From: Oceaniglobus ichthyenteri
GTDB taxonomy: Bacteria; Pseudomonadota; Alphaproteobacteria; Rhodobacterales; Rhodobacteraceae
Length of the DNA: 64,000 nucleotides
NCBI RefSeq assembly: GCF_003057885.1
Contig: NZ_QAGK01000001.1
Location: 372,001-436,000, forward strand
Reading direction: 5' to 3'
The number at the start of each line of letters is the position of its first letter. Position 1 is the stretch's first letter. The notes beneath the pieces are model-generated. The model made no database searches, was not told where the DNA came from, and saw only the letters and a list, made by a program, of their open reading frames with translations. Position numbers and translations under genes: made by a program. Of this stretch, positions 56,083 to 64,000 are shown one piece after another.

Positions 56083-57638
56083 TGTTCGATGCAGCCCCAG
56101 AAACCGAACTGCCCATGATTATCGACAGCTTTGCCGGTGGCGGTGGGGCCAGCACTGGAATCGAACTGGCGCTTGGGCGCAGCCCCGACGTGGCCATCAA
56201 CCACAACGCCGCCGCGCTTGCACTGCATGCGGTCAATCACCCGGAAACGCTGCACCTCGACAGCAATATCTGGGATGTTGCGCCGCTGGATGTCACGAAG
56301 GGGCGACACGTCGGCCTTTTGTGGGCCAGCCCCGATTGCAAGCATTTCTCCAAAGCCAAAGGCGGCGCGCCGAAAGATCGCAACATTCGGGATCTGGCGT
56401 GGGTTGTGGTCGATTGGGCTGAACAGGTGCGACCCGATGTCATCCTGATGGAAAACGTCGAGGAATTTTTGACATGGGGCCCACTCGGCGAAGACGGGCA
56501 ACCATTGAAGGAGTTTTCGGGAATGACATTTGAACTCTGGGCTAAGCGCCTACGCCGCGCAGGATATCGGGTGCAGTGGCGCGAGCTGCGCGCATGTGAT
56601 TATGGCGCACCCACGATCCGCAAACGGTTCTTCATGGTTGCGCGCCGTGACGGCCGCCCGATTTCGTGGCCAAAACCAACCCACGGCGATCCGAAGTCGC
56701 CCGCGGTAAAGCGCGGCCACCGGTTGCCCTGGCGGACGGCAGCAGAATGCATTGATTGGTCACTGCCCTGCCCGTCTATTTTCGATACCGGCCCCCAGAT
56801 CATGGAAAAGCACGGCCTGCGCGCCGTCCGTCCGCTGGCGAAGAACACCATGGCACGCGTGGCGAGGGGAATGAAAAGATACGTTCTGGACAGCGCAGAT
56901 CCGTTCATCGTGAACATCGCCAACTCCAAAACAACAACGGCAGGCGGACAGCATCACGCATTGGGCGCACCGCTGCTGGCGACCATGCGCAACAGTCAAA
57001 AGCCTTGGCAGGGATGCGATGAACCCACCCACACCATAACGGCGGGCGGCGCCGGGCTGACAACCATCGCCGCATTCATCGCACAGCACCACACCGGAGC
57101 GACCGGGCATGACGCGCGCGACCCGCTTTCGACCGTCGCAGCCACGGGCAGCCATCAAACGCCGATCGCCGCATGGTTCGCGAAATACTATGGCACCGGT
57201 GATGGCGCGCCGACGGGCGACCCGATGCATACCGTGACAGTCAAAGATCGCATGGGACACATGCAAGCCGCACTGTCGGCACCGCCCTTCACCAAGGATC
57301 ACGCCACCCGGGCCCGCGATGTGGCCGACTTCATGCGTGCGCACGAAGCGTGGGATGATCGCGAATTTGTCACGATCAACATTCAGGGCGCGACCTTTGT
57401 GATTGTCGATATCGGGATGCGCATGCTCACGCCACGCGAACTGTTTCACGCCCAAGGGTTTCCTGCCGATTATGTGATCGAGGGGCACTGGACAGAACGC
57501 GACGGAGAATACACCTGGACCCAATTTCCGAAGAACGTCCAGGTTAGCTGCTGTGGAAACAGCGTCTGCCCACCCCTCGCCGAAGCACTGGTGCGGGCAA
57601 ACTGTAAGCACCTGATGAAAGAAAGGATCGCAGCATGA
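56082..57638 (+). CDS. phage DNA (cytosine-5) methyltransferase
   Basis: 518 residues. Motif I IIDSFAGGGGASTGIELA (17-26), motif IV WASPDCKHFSKAKGG with nucleophile Cys86 (S-P-D-C replacing the usual P-P-C-Q), motif VI LMENVEEF (ENV 124-126), motif VIII-like TIRKRFFMVARR (178-189). A long variable region (~200-420) contains repeated DPxHTVT-like units, probably the target-recognition domain. The C-terminal NVQVSCCGNSVCPPLAEALV is motif X. Orphan enzyme in the early operon, likely for protection of phage DNA from restriction. Confidence 0.88.
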   Translation: MFDAAPETELPMIIDSFAGGGGASTGIELALGRSPDVAINHNAAALALHAVNHPETLHLDSNIWDVAPLDVTKGRHVGLLWASPDCKHFSKAKGGAPKDRNIRDLAWVVVDWAEQVRPDVILMENVEEFLTWGPLGEDGQPLKEFSGMTFELWAKRLRRAGYRVQWRELRACDYGAPTIRKRFFMVARRDGRPISWPKPTHGDPKSPAVKRGHRLPWRTAAECIDWSLPCPSIFDTGPQIMEKHGLRAVRPLAKNTMARVARGMKRYVLDSADPFIVNIANSKTTTAGGQHHALGAPLLATMRNSQKPWQGCDEPTHTITAGGAGLTTIAAFIAQHHTGATGHDARDPLSTVAATGSHQTPIAAWFAKYYGTGDGAPTGDPMHTVTVKDRMGHMQAALSAPPFTKDHATRARDVADFMRAHEAWDDREFVTINIQGATFVIVDIGMRMLTPRELFHAQGFPADYVIEGHWTERDGEYTWTQFPKNVQVSCCGNSVCPPLAEALVRANCKHLMKERIAA

Positions 57639-57877
57639 GTGACCCAATGAAAGAAATGGAACGATACCATGACGCAACACGAACCATAATTGACGGGCGT
57701 GATCCGGTCACAGATATGGCCGCTGTAATGGTCACATTAGAGGGAGCGGTGGCCGCAACGCTCTTGATGGTTATGAACGGGGATCACCGCAAAGCCGTCG
57801 GGATGCTGAATGAAGGGCTTGTTCCGGGCGTCGAGCACAGGATTGCCTTATCGGCATCAAGGACAGGTGCAGCATGA
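57635..57877 (+). CDS. small early phage protein
   Basis: 80 residues, helical with Met-rich segments (TDMAAVMVTLEGAVAATLLM). ATGA overlaps at both ends. No family known. Confidence 0.62.
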   Translation: MSDPMKEMERYHDATRTIIDGRDPVTDMAAVMVTLEGAVAATLLMVMNGDHRKAVGMLNEGLVPGVEHRIALSASRTGAA

Positions 57878-58107
57878 CTGACACCCTAGCCGACGCCCTG
57901 CCCCGCGAGATCGCCCGCGTCAGCGCGAAACGCGACAGATGGCGCGATATGGCCGCTGAACATCCCGCGATTGCAATGGGCATGAATATGACAATCGCAA
58001 TCATGCAGGCCGAAATTGATCACGCGGTGCGCGCCTGCGCCATCGGCGACGTGGTTGAAATGATGGCCGCGCTCGACTCTTTACGGGGGTACGACGACAA
58101 TGACTGA
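57874..58107 (+). CDS. small early phage protein
   Basis: 77 residues, amphipathic helices (LPREIARVSAKRDRWRDMAA) and an acidic end (RGYDDND). Coupled to neighbours by ATGA and an 8-base overlap. No family known. Confidence 0.62.
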   Translation: MTDTLADALPREIARVSAKRDRWRDMAAEHPAIAMGMNMTIAIMQAEIDHAVRACAIGDVVEMMAALDSLRGYDDND

Positions 58108-58468
58108 CCACCCACGTCGCATCCAGCTTTCCCGCGTCAAAGGCTGGCGCAAACCTGACGATGCTGTTGTTGTGGCACGCCCGACCAGATGGGGTAACCC
58201 GTTTGACTTCCGCGCGGCGGCAGAGGCGGGATATGGCGACGGACGCGCCGTCGCGGTTGATGCATTTAGGGGGTGGCTGCACGGCGAGGATTGGGGCTTA
58301 CCCACGAGTCAGACTCGCGTCAGCATGGCCGCCAAGAAAGTCGTCATCCTACGAAACTTAGCCGAACTGCGCGGCAAAGACCTGTGCTGTTGGTGCGCGC
58401 TGGATCAGCCGTGCCATGCAGATGTGTTGCTTGCGATCGCAAACCCGCCTGAAAGTGAAACCCCATGA
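58100..58468 (+). CDS. DUF4326 protein
   Basis: 122 residues. IQLSRVKGWRKPDDAVVVAR then PTRWGNPFDFR and GKDLCCWCALDQPCHADVLL are the DUF4326 signatures, with three Cys and a His in C-W-C-x5-P-C-H-A. Common in phages and genomic islands; the Cys/His set suggests metal binding. Biological role is not known. Confidence 0.85.
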   Translation: MTDHPRRIQLSRVKGWRKPDDAVVVARPTRWGNPFDFRAAAEAGYGDGRAVAVDAFRGWLHGEDWGLPTSQTRVSMAAKKVVILRNLAELRGKDLCCWCALDQPCHADVLLAIANPPESETP

Positions 58469-58734
58469 GCAACATCCAACACATCCACGTTGCGACAGCT
58501 GCGCAGGTGGCCGAAGCACCGCGCGTGATCGGGTATGTCAGCGCGGCAACCTTGGCACAGCTGCTGGACATCAGCGCAGGCACAGTGGCCGAATGGGTCA
58601 AACAGGGCCACCTGCCCCGCCCTATCAAGATCGGCGGATCGAACCGATGGAAATGGACAGAGATTGAAAAACGGTTCAGCACCGGGTCTAGTGAGCCGGT
58701 TGACCCAATCCTGAAAGCATCCCGTGGCGGCTGA
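58465..58734 (+). CDS. AlpA/MerR-like excisionase candidate
   Basis: 89 residues. IGYVSAATLAQLLDISAGTV followed by AEWVKQGHLPRPIKIGGSNR and WKWTEIEKRF is the winged-helix pattern of AlpA-type and Xis proteins. It directly precedes and overlaps the integrase gene by 11 bases, which is the usual place for an excisionase or recombination directionality factor. Role inferred from context. Confidence 0.8.
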   Translation: MSNIQHIHVATAAQVAEAPRVIGYVSAATLAQLLDISAGTVAEWVKQGHLPRPIKIGGSNRWKWTEIEKRFSTGSSEPVDPILKASRGG

Positions 58735-59884
58735 CCTGACCCTTGAACAATATGTGCAGCGCAAGCGGCGCGGGGCGCGCGAGTATTTTTACTTTCGCGT
58801 GGTGCGTCATGGCGTGGAAACTCGCCTCCCCTTGCCACATCCGTTCAGCGCCGATTATCGCGCGGCCTATGACGCGGCGCATGTGTCGGTTTTTGGCATC
58901 GCACCGAACGAATTTGAAAGCCCCACCGCGATCACCGCATTGATCCGTCAGCACAAAGACAGCGCGCGATATCACAACCTGCCCCGCCCATCGCGCCGGT
59001 TGCGCGATTATGCGCTGGATCTGATGATGGATCGCTGGGGCGCATTTGATGCCACGGCAATCCGCCCGGTGCATGTGCAGGCGCTGTATGACAGCTTGGC
59101 CGATCGGCCTGCCACCGCAAATCGCCGCCTTGATGATATCAGCGCCGTGTTTGGTTGGGGCCGCACGCGCGGCTTTGCCGATGTGAACCCCTGCGCCCGG
59201 ATCGAACGGGTGCAATCCACCGAATCGCGCGAACCGTGGCCCGATGATGCCCTGCGCACCCTGATCGATCAGGGCCAGCCGCATATCCTGCGACCGGCGC
59301 TGGTGGCCGCATACACCGGCCAACGGCGCGGCGATGTCCTGACGCAATTCGCCGATGCCCAGATCGATGGCGGGGTCTGGTATCTGAAACAGTCCAAGAC
59401 CAAAACCGAGGTGCCGGTGCCCCTGCACCCGGTGATCCTGGCAATTGCCGAAACCGAACGGGTTGCGCGCCGGGCCGCCGGCATAGTTTCGCCGCGCCGC
59501 CCCCTGTTACTCAATTCGCGCGGTGAACCTTGGACCGGATCGGGCTATGGCGCGTCCTGGCGCACCGAGTTGATCCGCCTGGGCTTGCGCCCGAACCGCA
59601 ATGACGAATATGCGGCCGATCAGTTTCAGCCGACGTTTCACGGGCTGCGCCACACCAGCGCCACTTTGATCGCCAACACAGTCGCCAGAAACCCCGATTT
59701 GTTTGGTGGAATCGCCCGCGTGAAATCAATGCTGGGCCACCTGACTGAGGCCATGGCCGAACACTATTCCAGGCGCGCTCAGGCGGAACATATGAACACC
59801 GAAACCATGCTGCTGTTACCCGAGATTGGGAACACCGCGCCCCAAATTGGGAACGCTAAAAACGCCGATTTCGCAAGTGACTGA
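58724..59884 (+). CDS. int: tyrosine recombinase integrase, GTG start
   Basis: 386 residues. Catalytic set: Arg201 (AAYTGQRRGDVL), Lys in SKTKTEVPVPL, His306/Arg309 (FHGLRHTSATL), His339 (MLGHL) and Tyr348 (AMAEHYSRRA). The N-terminal ~60 residues are the arm-binding type and ~85-160 the core-binding SAM-like domain. It ends 8 bases before the right 56-bp repeat, so integrase and attachment site move together. It integrates the prophage into the tRNA-Val 3' end. Confidence 0.93.
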   Translation: MAADLTLEQYVQRKRRGAREYFYFRVVRHGVETRLPLPHPFSADYRAAYDAAHVSVFGIAPNEFESPTAITALIRQHKDSARYHNLPRPSRRLRDYALDLMMDRWGAFDATAIRPVHVQALYDSLADRPATANRRLDDISAVFGWGRTRGFADVNPCARIERVQSTESREPWPDDALRTLIDQGQPHILRPALVAAYTGQRRGDVLTQFADAQIDGGVWYLKQSKTKTEVPVPLHPVILAIAETERVARRAAGIVSPRRPLLLNSRGEPWTGSGYGASWRTELIRLGLRPNRNDEYAADQFQPTFHGLRHTSATLIANTVARNPDLFGGIARVKSMLGHLTEAMAEHYSRRAQAEHMNTETMLLLPEIGNTAPQIGNAKNADFASD

Positions 59885-59892
59885 TTTCATTT

Positions 59893-59974
<82 letters not shown>

Positions 59975-60108
59975 GATGGCGGCTGTTTAGCGTAGGTCGT
60001 TACGGATTGGCAAGAGCGTTTTGCACGGAAATTCAAAGTAATCCGCACCCTTGTGATGGCGCGGGTCTGGGCCCGTATTACAAAGCCCCTCCAGCGGTTC
60101 AAAATCGG

Positions 60109-61779
60109 CTATCTATCGCCCTCGTCTGACAGGCGGCTGGCCAACAGATCACCAGTTTCCGACAGAATCGGATATCCGATCAACGAAAATGATGTGTTGA
60201 TCTGTTTCAAAACCCGCAGCGTTTCCTGATGGATGCTGCTGGTTTCGATGCTTTCGGTCAAACCTTCGCGCAGGCGGCCGAGATGTTCGCGCTGCAAATG
60301 CTGCTCGACAGTGCGGACCTTTTCCTTGGCGGCGACAAGTTCGCGCGCCGCATCGGGGTTTTGGGTCATCAGCACATTCAGGCCCAATTGCACGTTGGTC
60401 AAAACCCGGTCGTGAAAATCGCTGATTTCCACGCTGCCTTGGGTTGAAAATGTCACCCCCTCGCCATCTAGGCGGCGCGCCAATTCGGTCAGGTTGCGGG
60501 CAATGGCATCGGATGCTGCCTCAAGATTGCTGGCGATACTGGCCAGATCGTTGGATTTTTTGCTCTGGTCATCGTCCAGACCGTTGCGATTGAGCCGTGC
60601 GAGAAACAGCTTCAGCGTTTGATGCCGGGCGCGCACCCGTTCATGTTTGTCCTTGATCGCCTGACTCACCGCCCCATCCCAGCGTTGATACAGCGGCCCG
60701 GCGGCGCGCAACATGGTTTCGATCATCTCGCCAATATGCAGGATTTCACGCGCCGCCAATGTCAACGATTGATCGGCAGTCTGGCTCGTGCCGGTGTCCA
60801 GAATGCTGGCGCGGTCCAGATCGACGGTTGCGTCGGCTTTGCTGGGCATCAGGGCTTCGGTCAGGCGGGCAATCGGCCCCAACAGCGGCATCGCGATCAG
60901 CGCCAGCACCAGATTAAAGGCCAGATGCAGGTTGATCGTTTGCTGTGCACCATCCCGGCCCAGCCAGACCAAAGGGTTTTCCAGGTTAGACAGGATCACC
61001 AAGGCCACCGCCGCACCGCCGCCGCGCAGCGCCAGATTGGCCACAACCATTTGCCGCGCCGATACCGGCGCTGACAAGGTCAGCACATAGGCAATGAACG
61101 CACCGCCCAAATTGGCCCCCAATACCATCGCCACAGCCCCGGTTGCGGGCAAAAGCCCCTGCGCCACCAAGGTGACGAACAACAAAACCGCCGCCACGCT
61201 GGAATGCACAGCCCAGGCGAAAACCGCCCCGATGGCAAAAGCGGTCATGGCGTCGGTGCCCAGATATTGCATGGCCGCCACGGTGCCGGGGCTGTCAATC
61301 AACGGTTCGGCCGCGCTGCGGATCATATCGAGCGACACAAATATCAACGCCAGCCCGATCAGAACCCGCCCGACCTGGCGCGCACGGCCATTCTGGCTGC
61401 GCAAAAACAGCCCGACGCCAACCACCAGCAGAAGCGGAATAAGAAACGTCTGCCGTACCAACAACAGTTGCGCCACGATGGCCGACCCGACATCAGCCCC
61501 AAGCAGGATTCCTAAACCGACAAAGGTGGCGATGTTGCCCTTGGAGACGAAATTTGACACCAGAATCGCCACCGCAGTCGAACTTTGCAGCATGATCGCG
61601 GCGCCCGTGCCACTGATCGCCGCCAAGACGCGGCTTTTGGAGGAGCGGCGCAACCATTGGCGCAACTGCACCGAAAATGCCCGCTCAACCCCCGTGCGCA
61701 CCAGCCGGACAGACCAGATCAAAAGCGATGCTGCCCCGGCAATATGAAGGATGAACAAAAGGATGTTGGGGTGTTGCAC
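60109..61779 (-). CDS. Na/Pi cotransporter family protein with PhoU-like C-terminal domain
   Basis: 556 residues. Two inverted Na/Pi repeats are visible (ISGTGAAIMLQSSTAVAILV with the QSST motif near 65, and VHSSVAAVLLFVTLV with GANLGGAFIAY near 215-235) among about nine membrane segments. From ~335 the cytoplasmic part (LTLAAREILHIGEMIETMLR) is PhoU-like helical. Family members move phosphate with sodium. First host gene right of the prophage; its 3' end is about 135 bases from the tRNA. Confidence 0.9.
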   Translation of the reverse strand: MQHPNILLFILHIAGAASLLIWSVRLVRTGVERAFSVQLRQWLRRSSKSRVLAAISGTGAAIMLQSSTAVAILVSNFVSKGNIATFVGLGILLGADVGSAIVAQLLLVRQTFLIPLLLVVGVGLFLRSQNGRARQVGRVLIGLALIFVSLDMIRSAAEPLIDSPGTVAAMQYLGTDAMTAFAIGAVFAWAVHSSVAAVLLFVTLVAQGLLPATGAVAMVLGANLGGAFIAYVLTLSAPVSARQMVVANLALRGGGAAVALVILSNLENPLVWLGRDGAQQTINLHLAFNLVLALIAMPLLGPIARLTEALMPSKADATVDLDRASILDTGTSQTADQSLTLAAREILHIGEMIETMLRAAGPLYQRWDGAVSQAIKDKHERVRARHQTLKLFLARLNRNGLDDDQSKKSNDLASIASNLEAASDAIARNLTELARRLDGEGVTFSTQGSVEISDFHDRVLTNVQLGLNVLMTQNPDAARELVAAKEKVRTVEQHLQREHLGRLREGLTESIETSSIHQETLRVLKQINTSFSLIGYPILSETGDLLASRLSDEGDR

Positions 61780-61811
61780 AGCAGGCTTTCTTTGGGGGGC
61801 ACGAAGGGGGG

Positions 61812-62600
61812 TTAAAAGGAAAATGGCCCGCTGCCGCGATCCGGGCCAATATGGATACTGCGAAAGGTGCCCAGCCAGTCATGCACCAGATAGCCGCCCG
61901 GTTCGGTGAAAAATCCAACCGGCGCGTCGGGGCGGAAATCGGTGGCAAATGTGCTGCACGTGGCGGGGCAGGACATTGCAACAGCGCCGCCAACCTCGCC
62001 CATCATAACGCTGTGAATATGGCCACAAACCAGCCGCACATGGGCCTGTGTCCTGCGCAGGATATCGGCCAGGGGCGCGATGCCATCCAGACCGATCCTG
62101 TCCATGAACGCGATTCCCGACGCAAACGGCGGATGGTGCAGCGCCAGCAAAACCGGCCCCTGCCCCGCCTTTTCAAGCTCTTTTTCGAGAAAATCCAAGG
62201 TGTCGGCGTCCAACGTGCCGCCGCCTGCGCCCTCAACCAGGGTATCCAACCCGATCAGGTGCAGATCACCGATTTTCGTGGCCCAGTTCAGCCGCCCGGA
62301 TTTGGGCAACTGGGAAAATGCCGCGCGCATCGGTTCGCGCAGATCATGATTGCCGGGAATGACCCACGTGGGCAGGTTCAGCGGCGCGATAAGTTCGTGA
62401 AACAACGCATAGCTGCCGGGCGAGCCATCATCGCTGATATCCCCTGTCACCAACAGCGCGTCAATCGGACCGATCCGGGGCAGATCATCGATAATGCGCG
62501 CAACGATCTTTTTCAGATGCGCAGCACTGTCAATGCACCCCGATACGATCCCGGGCGGGGTGACGATATGTGGATCGCTGATTTGAAGGATACGAACCAT
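61812..62600 (-). CDS. class III metallophosphoesterase (cyclic-nucleotide/glycerophosphodiester type)
   Basis: 262 residues. Metal site motifs in order: ISDPHI (Asp8, His10), VTGDISDDG, IPGNHDLRE, LALHHPP and VCGHIHS. These match CpdA/GpdQ-type phosphodiesterases, dinuclear metal enzymes acting on cAMP or glycerophosphodiesters. It lies directly after ABC permease genes, so hydrolysis of imported glycerophosphodiesters is a sensible reading. No signal peptide; cytoplasmic. Confidence 0.88.
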   Translation of the reverse strand: MVRILQISDPHIVTPPGIVSGCIDSAAHLKKIVARIIDDLPRIGPIDALLVTGDISDDGSPGSYALFHELIAPLNLPTWVIPGNHDLREPMRAAFSQLPKSGRLNWATKIGDLHLIGLDTLVEGAGGGTLDADTLDFLEKELEKAGQGPVLLALHHPPFASGIAFMDRIGLDGIAPLADILRRTQAHVRLVCGHIHSVMMGEVGGAVAMSCPATCSTFATDFRPDAPVGFFTEPGGYLVHDWLGTFRSIHIGPDRGSGPFSF

Positions 62601-62606
62601 AAGACC

Positions 62607-63416
62607 CTACTTAATTCCGGCGCGCAGAAACGCCTGCACAAACTGACGCTGAAAGATCAGAAAGGCAATCAGCAGTGGCGCGACCGACATCAGCGTGGCG
62701 GCGGAAATCACGCTGATATCCACCCCGTTTTCCGGCGCGCCAAAAATCGACAGACCCACGGTCAGGGGCCGGGTGTCGGGCGAATTGGTCACGATCAGCG
62801 GCCACAGAAAATTGTTCCAGTGGGTCGAAACCGACACCAACGCATAGGCCAGATAGGTGGGTTTGGCCAAAGGCACATAGACGCGCCACAAAATTCCCAA
62901 CAGGCCACAGCCCTCGATCCGCGCCGCCTCGTGCAATTCAATCGGCACGCCTTTGAACGCCTGACGCATCAGGAAAATGCCAAATGCACTGGCCATATAA
63001 GGCATTCCAACGCCCAAAATCGTGTCAAACAGGCCCAGGCGCGACACCATCGCATAGTTTTCAACGATCAACACCTCGGGCAAGATGAACAGTTGCATCA
63101 GCACCAGGATGAACACGAAATCCTTGCCCGGAAATTGCAACTGCGCAAAGGCAAAGCCCGCCAGGGTGGTCAGCACGAATTGCCCGATCAGGATAATCGT
63201 GACCAGGATAAACGTGTTGAAAAAGTATTTCAGCCACGGCGCACCGGCCCAGGCGGTGCGAAAATTATCCAGCGTCCAGGGTGACAGCAGGTTGAAATTT
63301 ACCGCGTCCGATGTGGAATGGGTCGCCGCCCAAAACGCAAAAACCAAAGGCGCAATCCAGACGATTGCCAATAGAATCGCGCCGAAACTATCCATGAAGC
63401 GGGTCAGATCCTTCAT
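62607..63416 (-). CDS. ABC transporter permease, MalG/UgpE type
   Basis: 269 residues, six membrane helices. The EAA loop ELHEAARIEGCGLLGILWRV continuing YVPLAKPTYL couples to the ATPase. C-terminal LLIAFLIFQRQFVQAFLRAGIK is typical of UgpE/MalG. Overlaps the upstream permease by four bases. With the neighbouring phosphodiesterase and phosphate symporter, glycerol-3-phosphate or glycerophosphodiester uptake is plausible, though sugar uptake cannot be excluded. Binding protein and ATPase genes are outside the window. Confidence 0.88.
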   Translation of the reverse strand: MKDLTRFMDSFGAILLAIVWIAPLVFAFWAATHSTSDAVNFNLLSPWTLDNFRTAWAGAPWLKYFFNTFILVTIILIGQFVLTTLAGFAFAQLQFPGKDFVFILVLMQLFILPEVLIVENYAMVSRLGLFDTILGVGMPYMASAFGIFLMRQAFKGVPIELHEAARIEGCGLLGILWRVYVPLAKPTYLAYALVSVSTHWNNFLWPLIVTNSPDTRPLTVGLSIFGAPENGVDISVISAATLMSVAPLLIAFLIFQRQFVQAFLRAGIK

Positions 63417-64000
63417 TGGTAATGAGTCCTTTTGTCCATATAAAAGAACTGAATCGCGGCAACGATGCCCAGTACCAGGATCACCAAAATCGTCATCGCC
63501 GCCGCATGGGGCGCGTCGAAAAAGGCGAAGGCCATTTCCCAGATGTAATACAGGATCAGTTTTGACGCATCCGAAGGCCCGCCTTTGGTGAGAATGAACA
63601 AATGGTCAATCAATTTGACCGAATTGATCATCGCATTCACCGCAATAAACAGGGTTGTCGGCATCAACAAAGGCAGCACAATGCGGCGGGTATAGGTCCA
63701 GCGGCTCGCCCCTTCGATATCGGCGGCCTCTTTCAAATCTTCGGGAATGGTTTGCAGCGCGGCGAGATAAAAGATCATGAAAAACCCCGCTTCTTTCCAG
63801 ATGGTTACGATGATAATCGCCCAAAGCGCGGTTTCCGGCTGGCCCAACCAGTTGACCGAGGGAAAGCCAAAAAGCGAGCCGATCTGATCGAGCACGCCCA
63901 AGCCCGGCGTGTAGAAAAACAACCACAGGTTCGCCGCCGCGATCATCGGCAAAACCGTGGGCGTGAAATAAGCGGTGCGCACAAAACCGCGCGCCGAGAT
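63413..64000 (-). CDS. ABC transporter permease, MalF/UgpA type (5' end cut off)
   Basis: About 195 residues visible; the frame is open to the window end, so the true start lies beyond 64000. The EAA loop DLKEAADIEGASRWTYTRRI then VLPLLMPTTLF is clear, with membrane helices on both sides (YFTPTVLPMIAAANLWLFFY, AAAMTILVILVLGIVAAIQF). Forms the heterodimeric channel with the UgpE-type permease. Confidence 0.88.
   Translation of the reverse strand: MSARGFVRTAYFTPTVLPMIAAANLWLFFYTPGLGVLDQIGSLFGFPSVNWLGQPETALWAIIIVTIWKEAGFFMIFYLAALQTIPEDLKEAADIEGASRWTYTRRIVLPLLMPTTLFIAVNAMINSVKLIDHLFILTKGGPSDASKLILYYIWEMAFAFFDAPHAAAMTILVILVLGIVAAIQFFYMDKRTHYQ

Noticed and set aside
61851-63284. 477-codon plus-strand frame opposite phosphodiesterase and permease genes
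   Set aside because: Antisense to two genes with complete family motifs; product is Gln/His/Arg-rich without domains.

Overview
This window looks like a chromosomal segment of a Rhodobacteraceae-type alphaproteobacterium. The support is the fairly GC-rich codon use, a DUF1523 protein, a Ter stress cluster next to family-5 and MalFG-type ABC transporter genes, and phage genes resembling those of roseobacter and Rhodobacter prophages. The genus cannot be told from sequence reading alone. A complete-looking siphovirus-type prophage occupies about 46.1 kb. It is bounded by a perfect 56-bp direct repeat (13836-13891 and 59893-59948). The right copy is the 3' part of an intact tRNA-Val(UAC) gene.

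Left host flank (1-13.8 kb), all on the minus strand. First comes a peptide-uptake group: a truncated polysaccharide deacetylase, a Tat-exported family-5 substrate-binding protein and an M81 (MlrC-like) peptidase. Next is a Ter cluster in two parts. One part is the TerD/TerB/antiporter set (4.3-8.2 kb). The other is a tightly coupled metabolic set of phosphoribosyltransferase, HAD phosphatase, StiP-type phosphoribosyltransferase, HpcH/HpaI aldolase and DjlA-like protein (8.3-13.0 kb). A DUF1523 membrane protein stands upstream.

Prophage (13.8-59.9 kb). The left end is cargo. It holds a coupled three-gene cassette (MerR-like regulator, large Eco57I-like adenine methyltransferase, PIN nuclease) that looks like a defence system. 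It also holds a small Cys-rich protein and a GTP cyclohydrolase I, and a decayed second copy of the holin 3' end lies beside them. The late genes (19.5-43.3 kb) run leftward from terminase through portal, protease/scaffold, capsid, tail and fibres to endolysin and holin, and one exported moron gene lies on the opposite strand. The leftward early operon (43.4-49.9 kb) carries replication initiator, DnaB-type helicase, RusA, an adenine methyltransferase and GcrA/Myb-like DNA-binding proteins. The immunity region (49.7-51.2 kb) has a Cro-like/CI-like divergent switch. Four related 14-bp operators flank the repressor block, as in lambda. The rightward early operon (51.2-59.9 kb) carries a RecE-like exonuclease, a Sak4-like ATPase, a C5 methyltransferase, small genes, an AlpA-type excisionase candidate and the integrase.

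Right host flank (60-64 kb). The tRNA-Val, a Na/Pi symporter, a cyclic-nucleotide/glycerophosphodiester-type phosphodiesterase and two sugar/glycerol-phosphate-type ABC permeases, the last cut by the window end.

The most interesting items are the HTH-methyltransferase-PIN cassette, a canonical A AAA AAC frameshift signal in the tail chaperone genes, the four-site operator set, a scaffold start nested in the protease gene, tandem 7-bp repeats inside the replication initiator gene, and the duplicated holin remnant next to the folE cargo.
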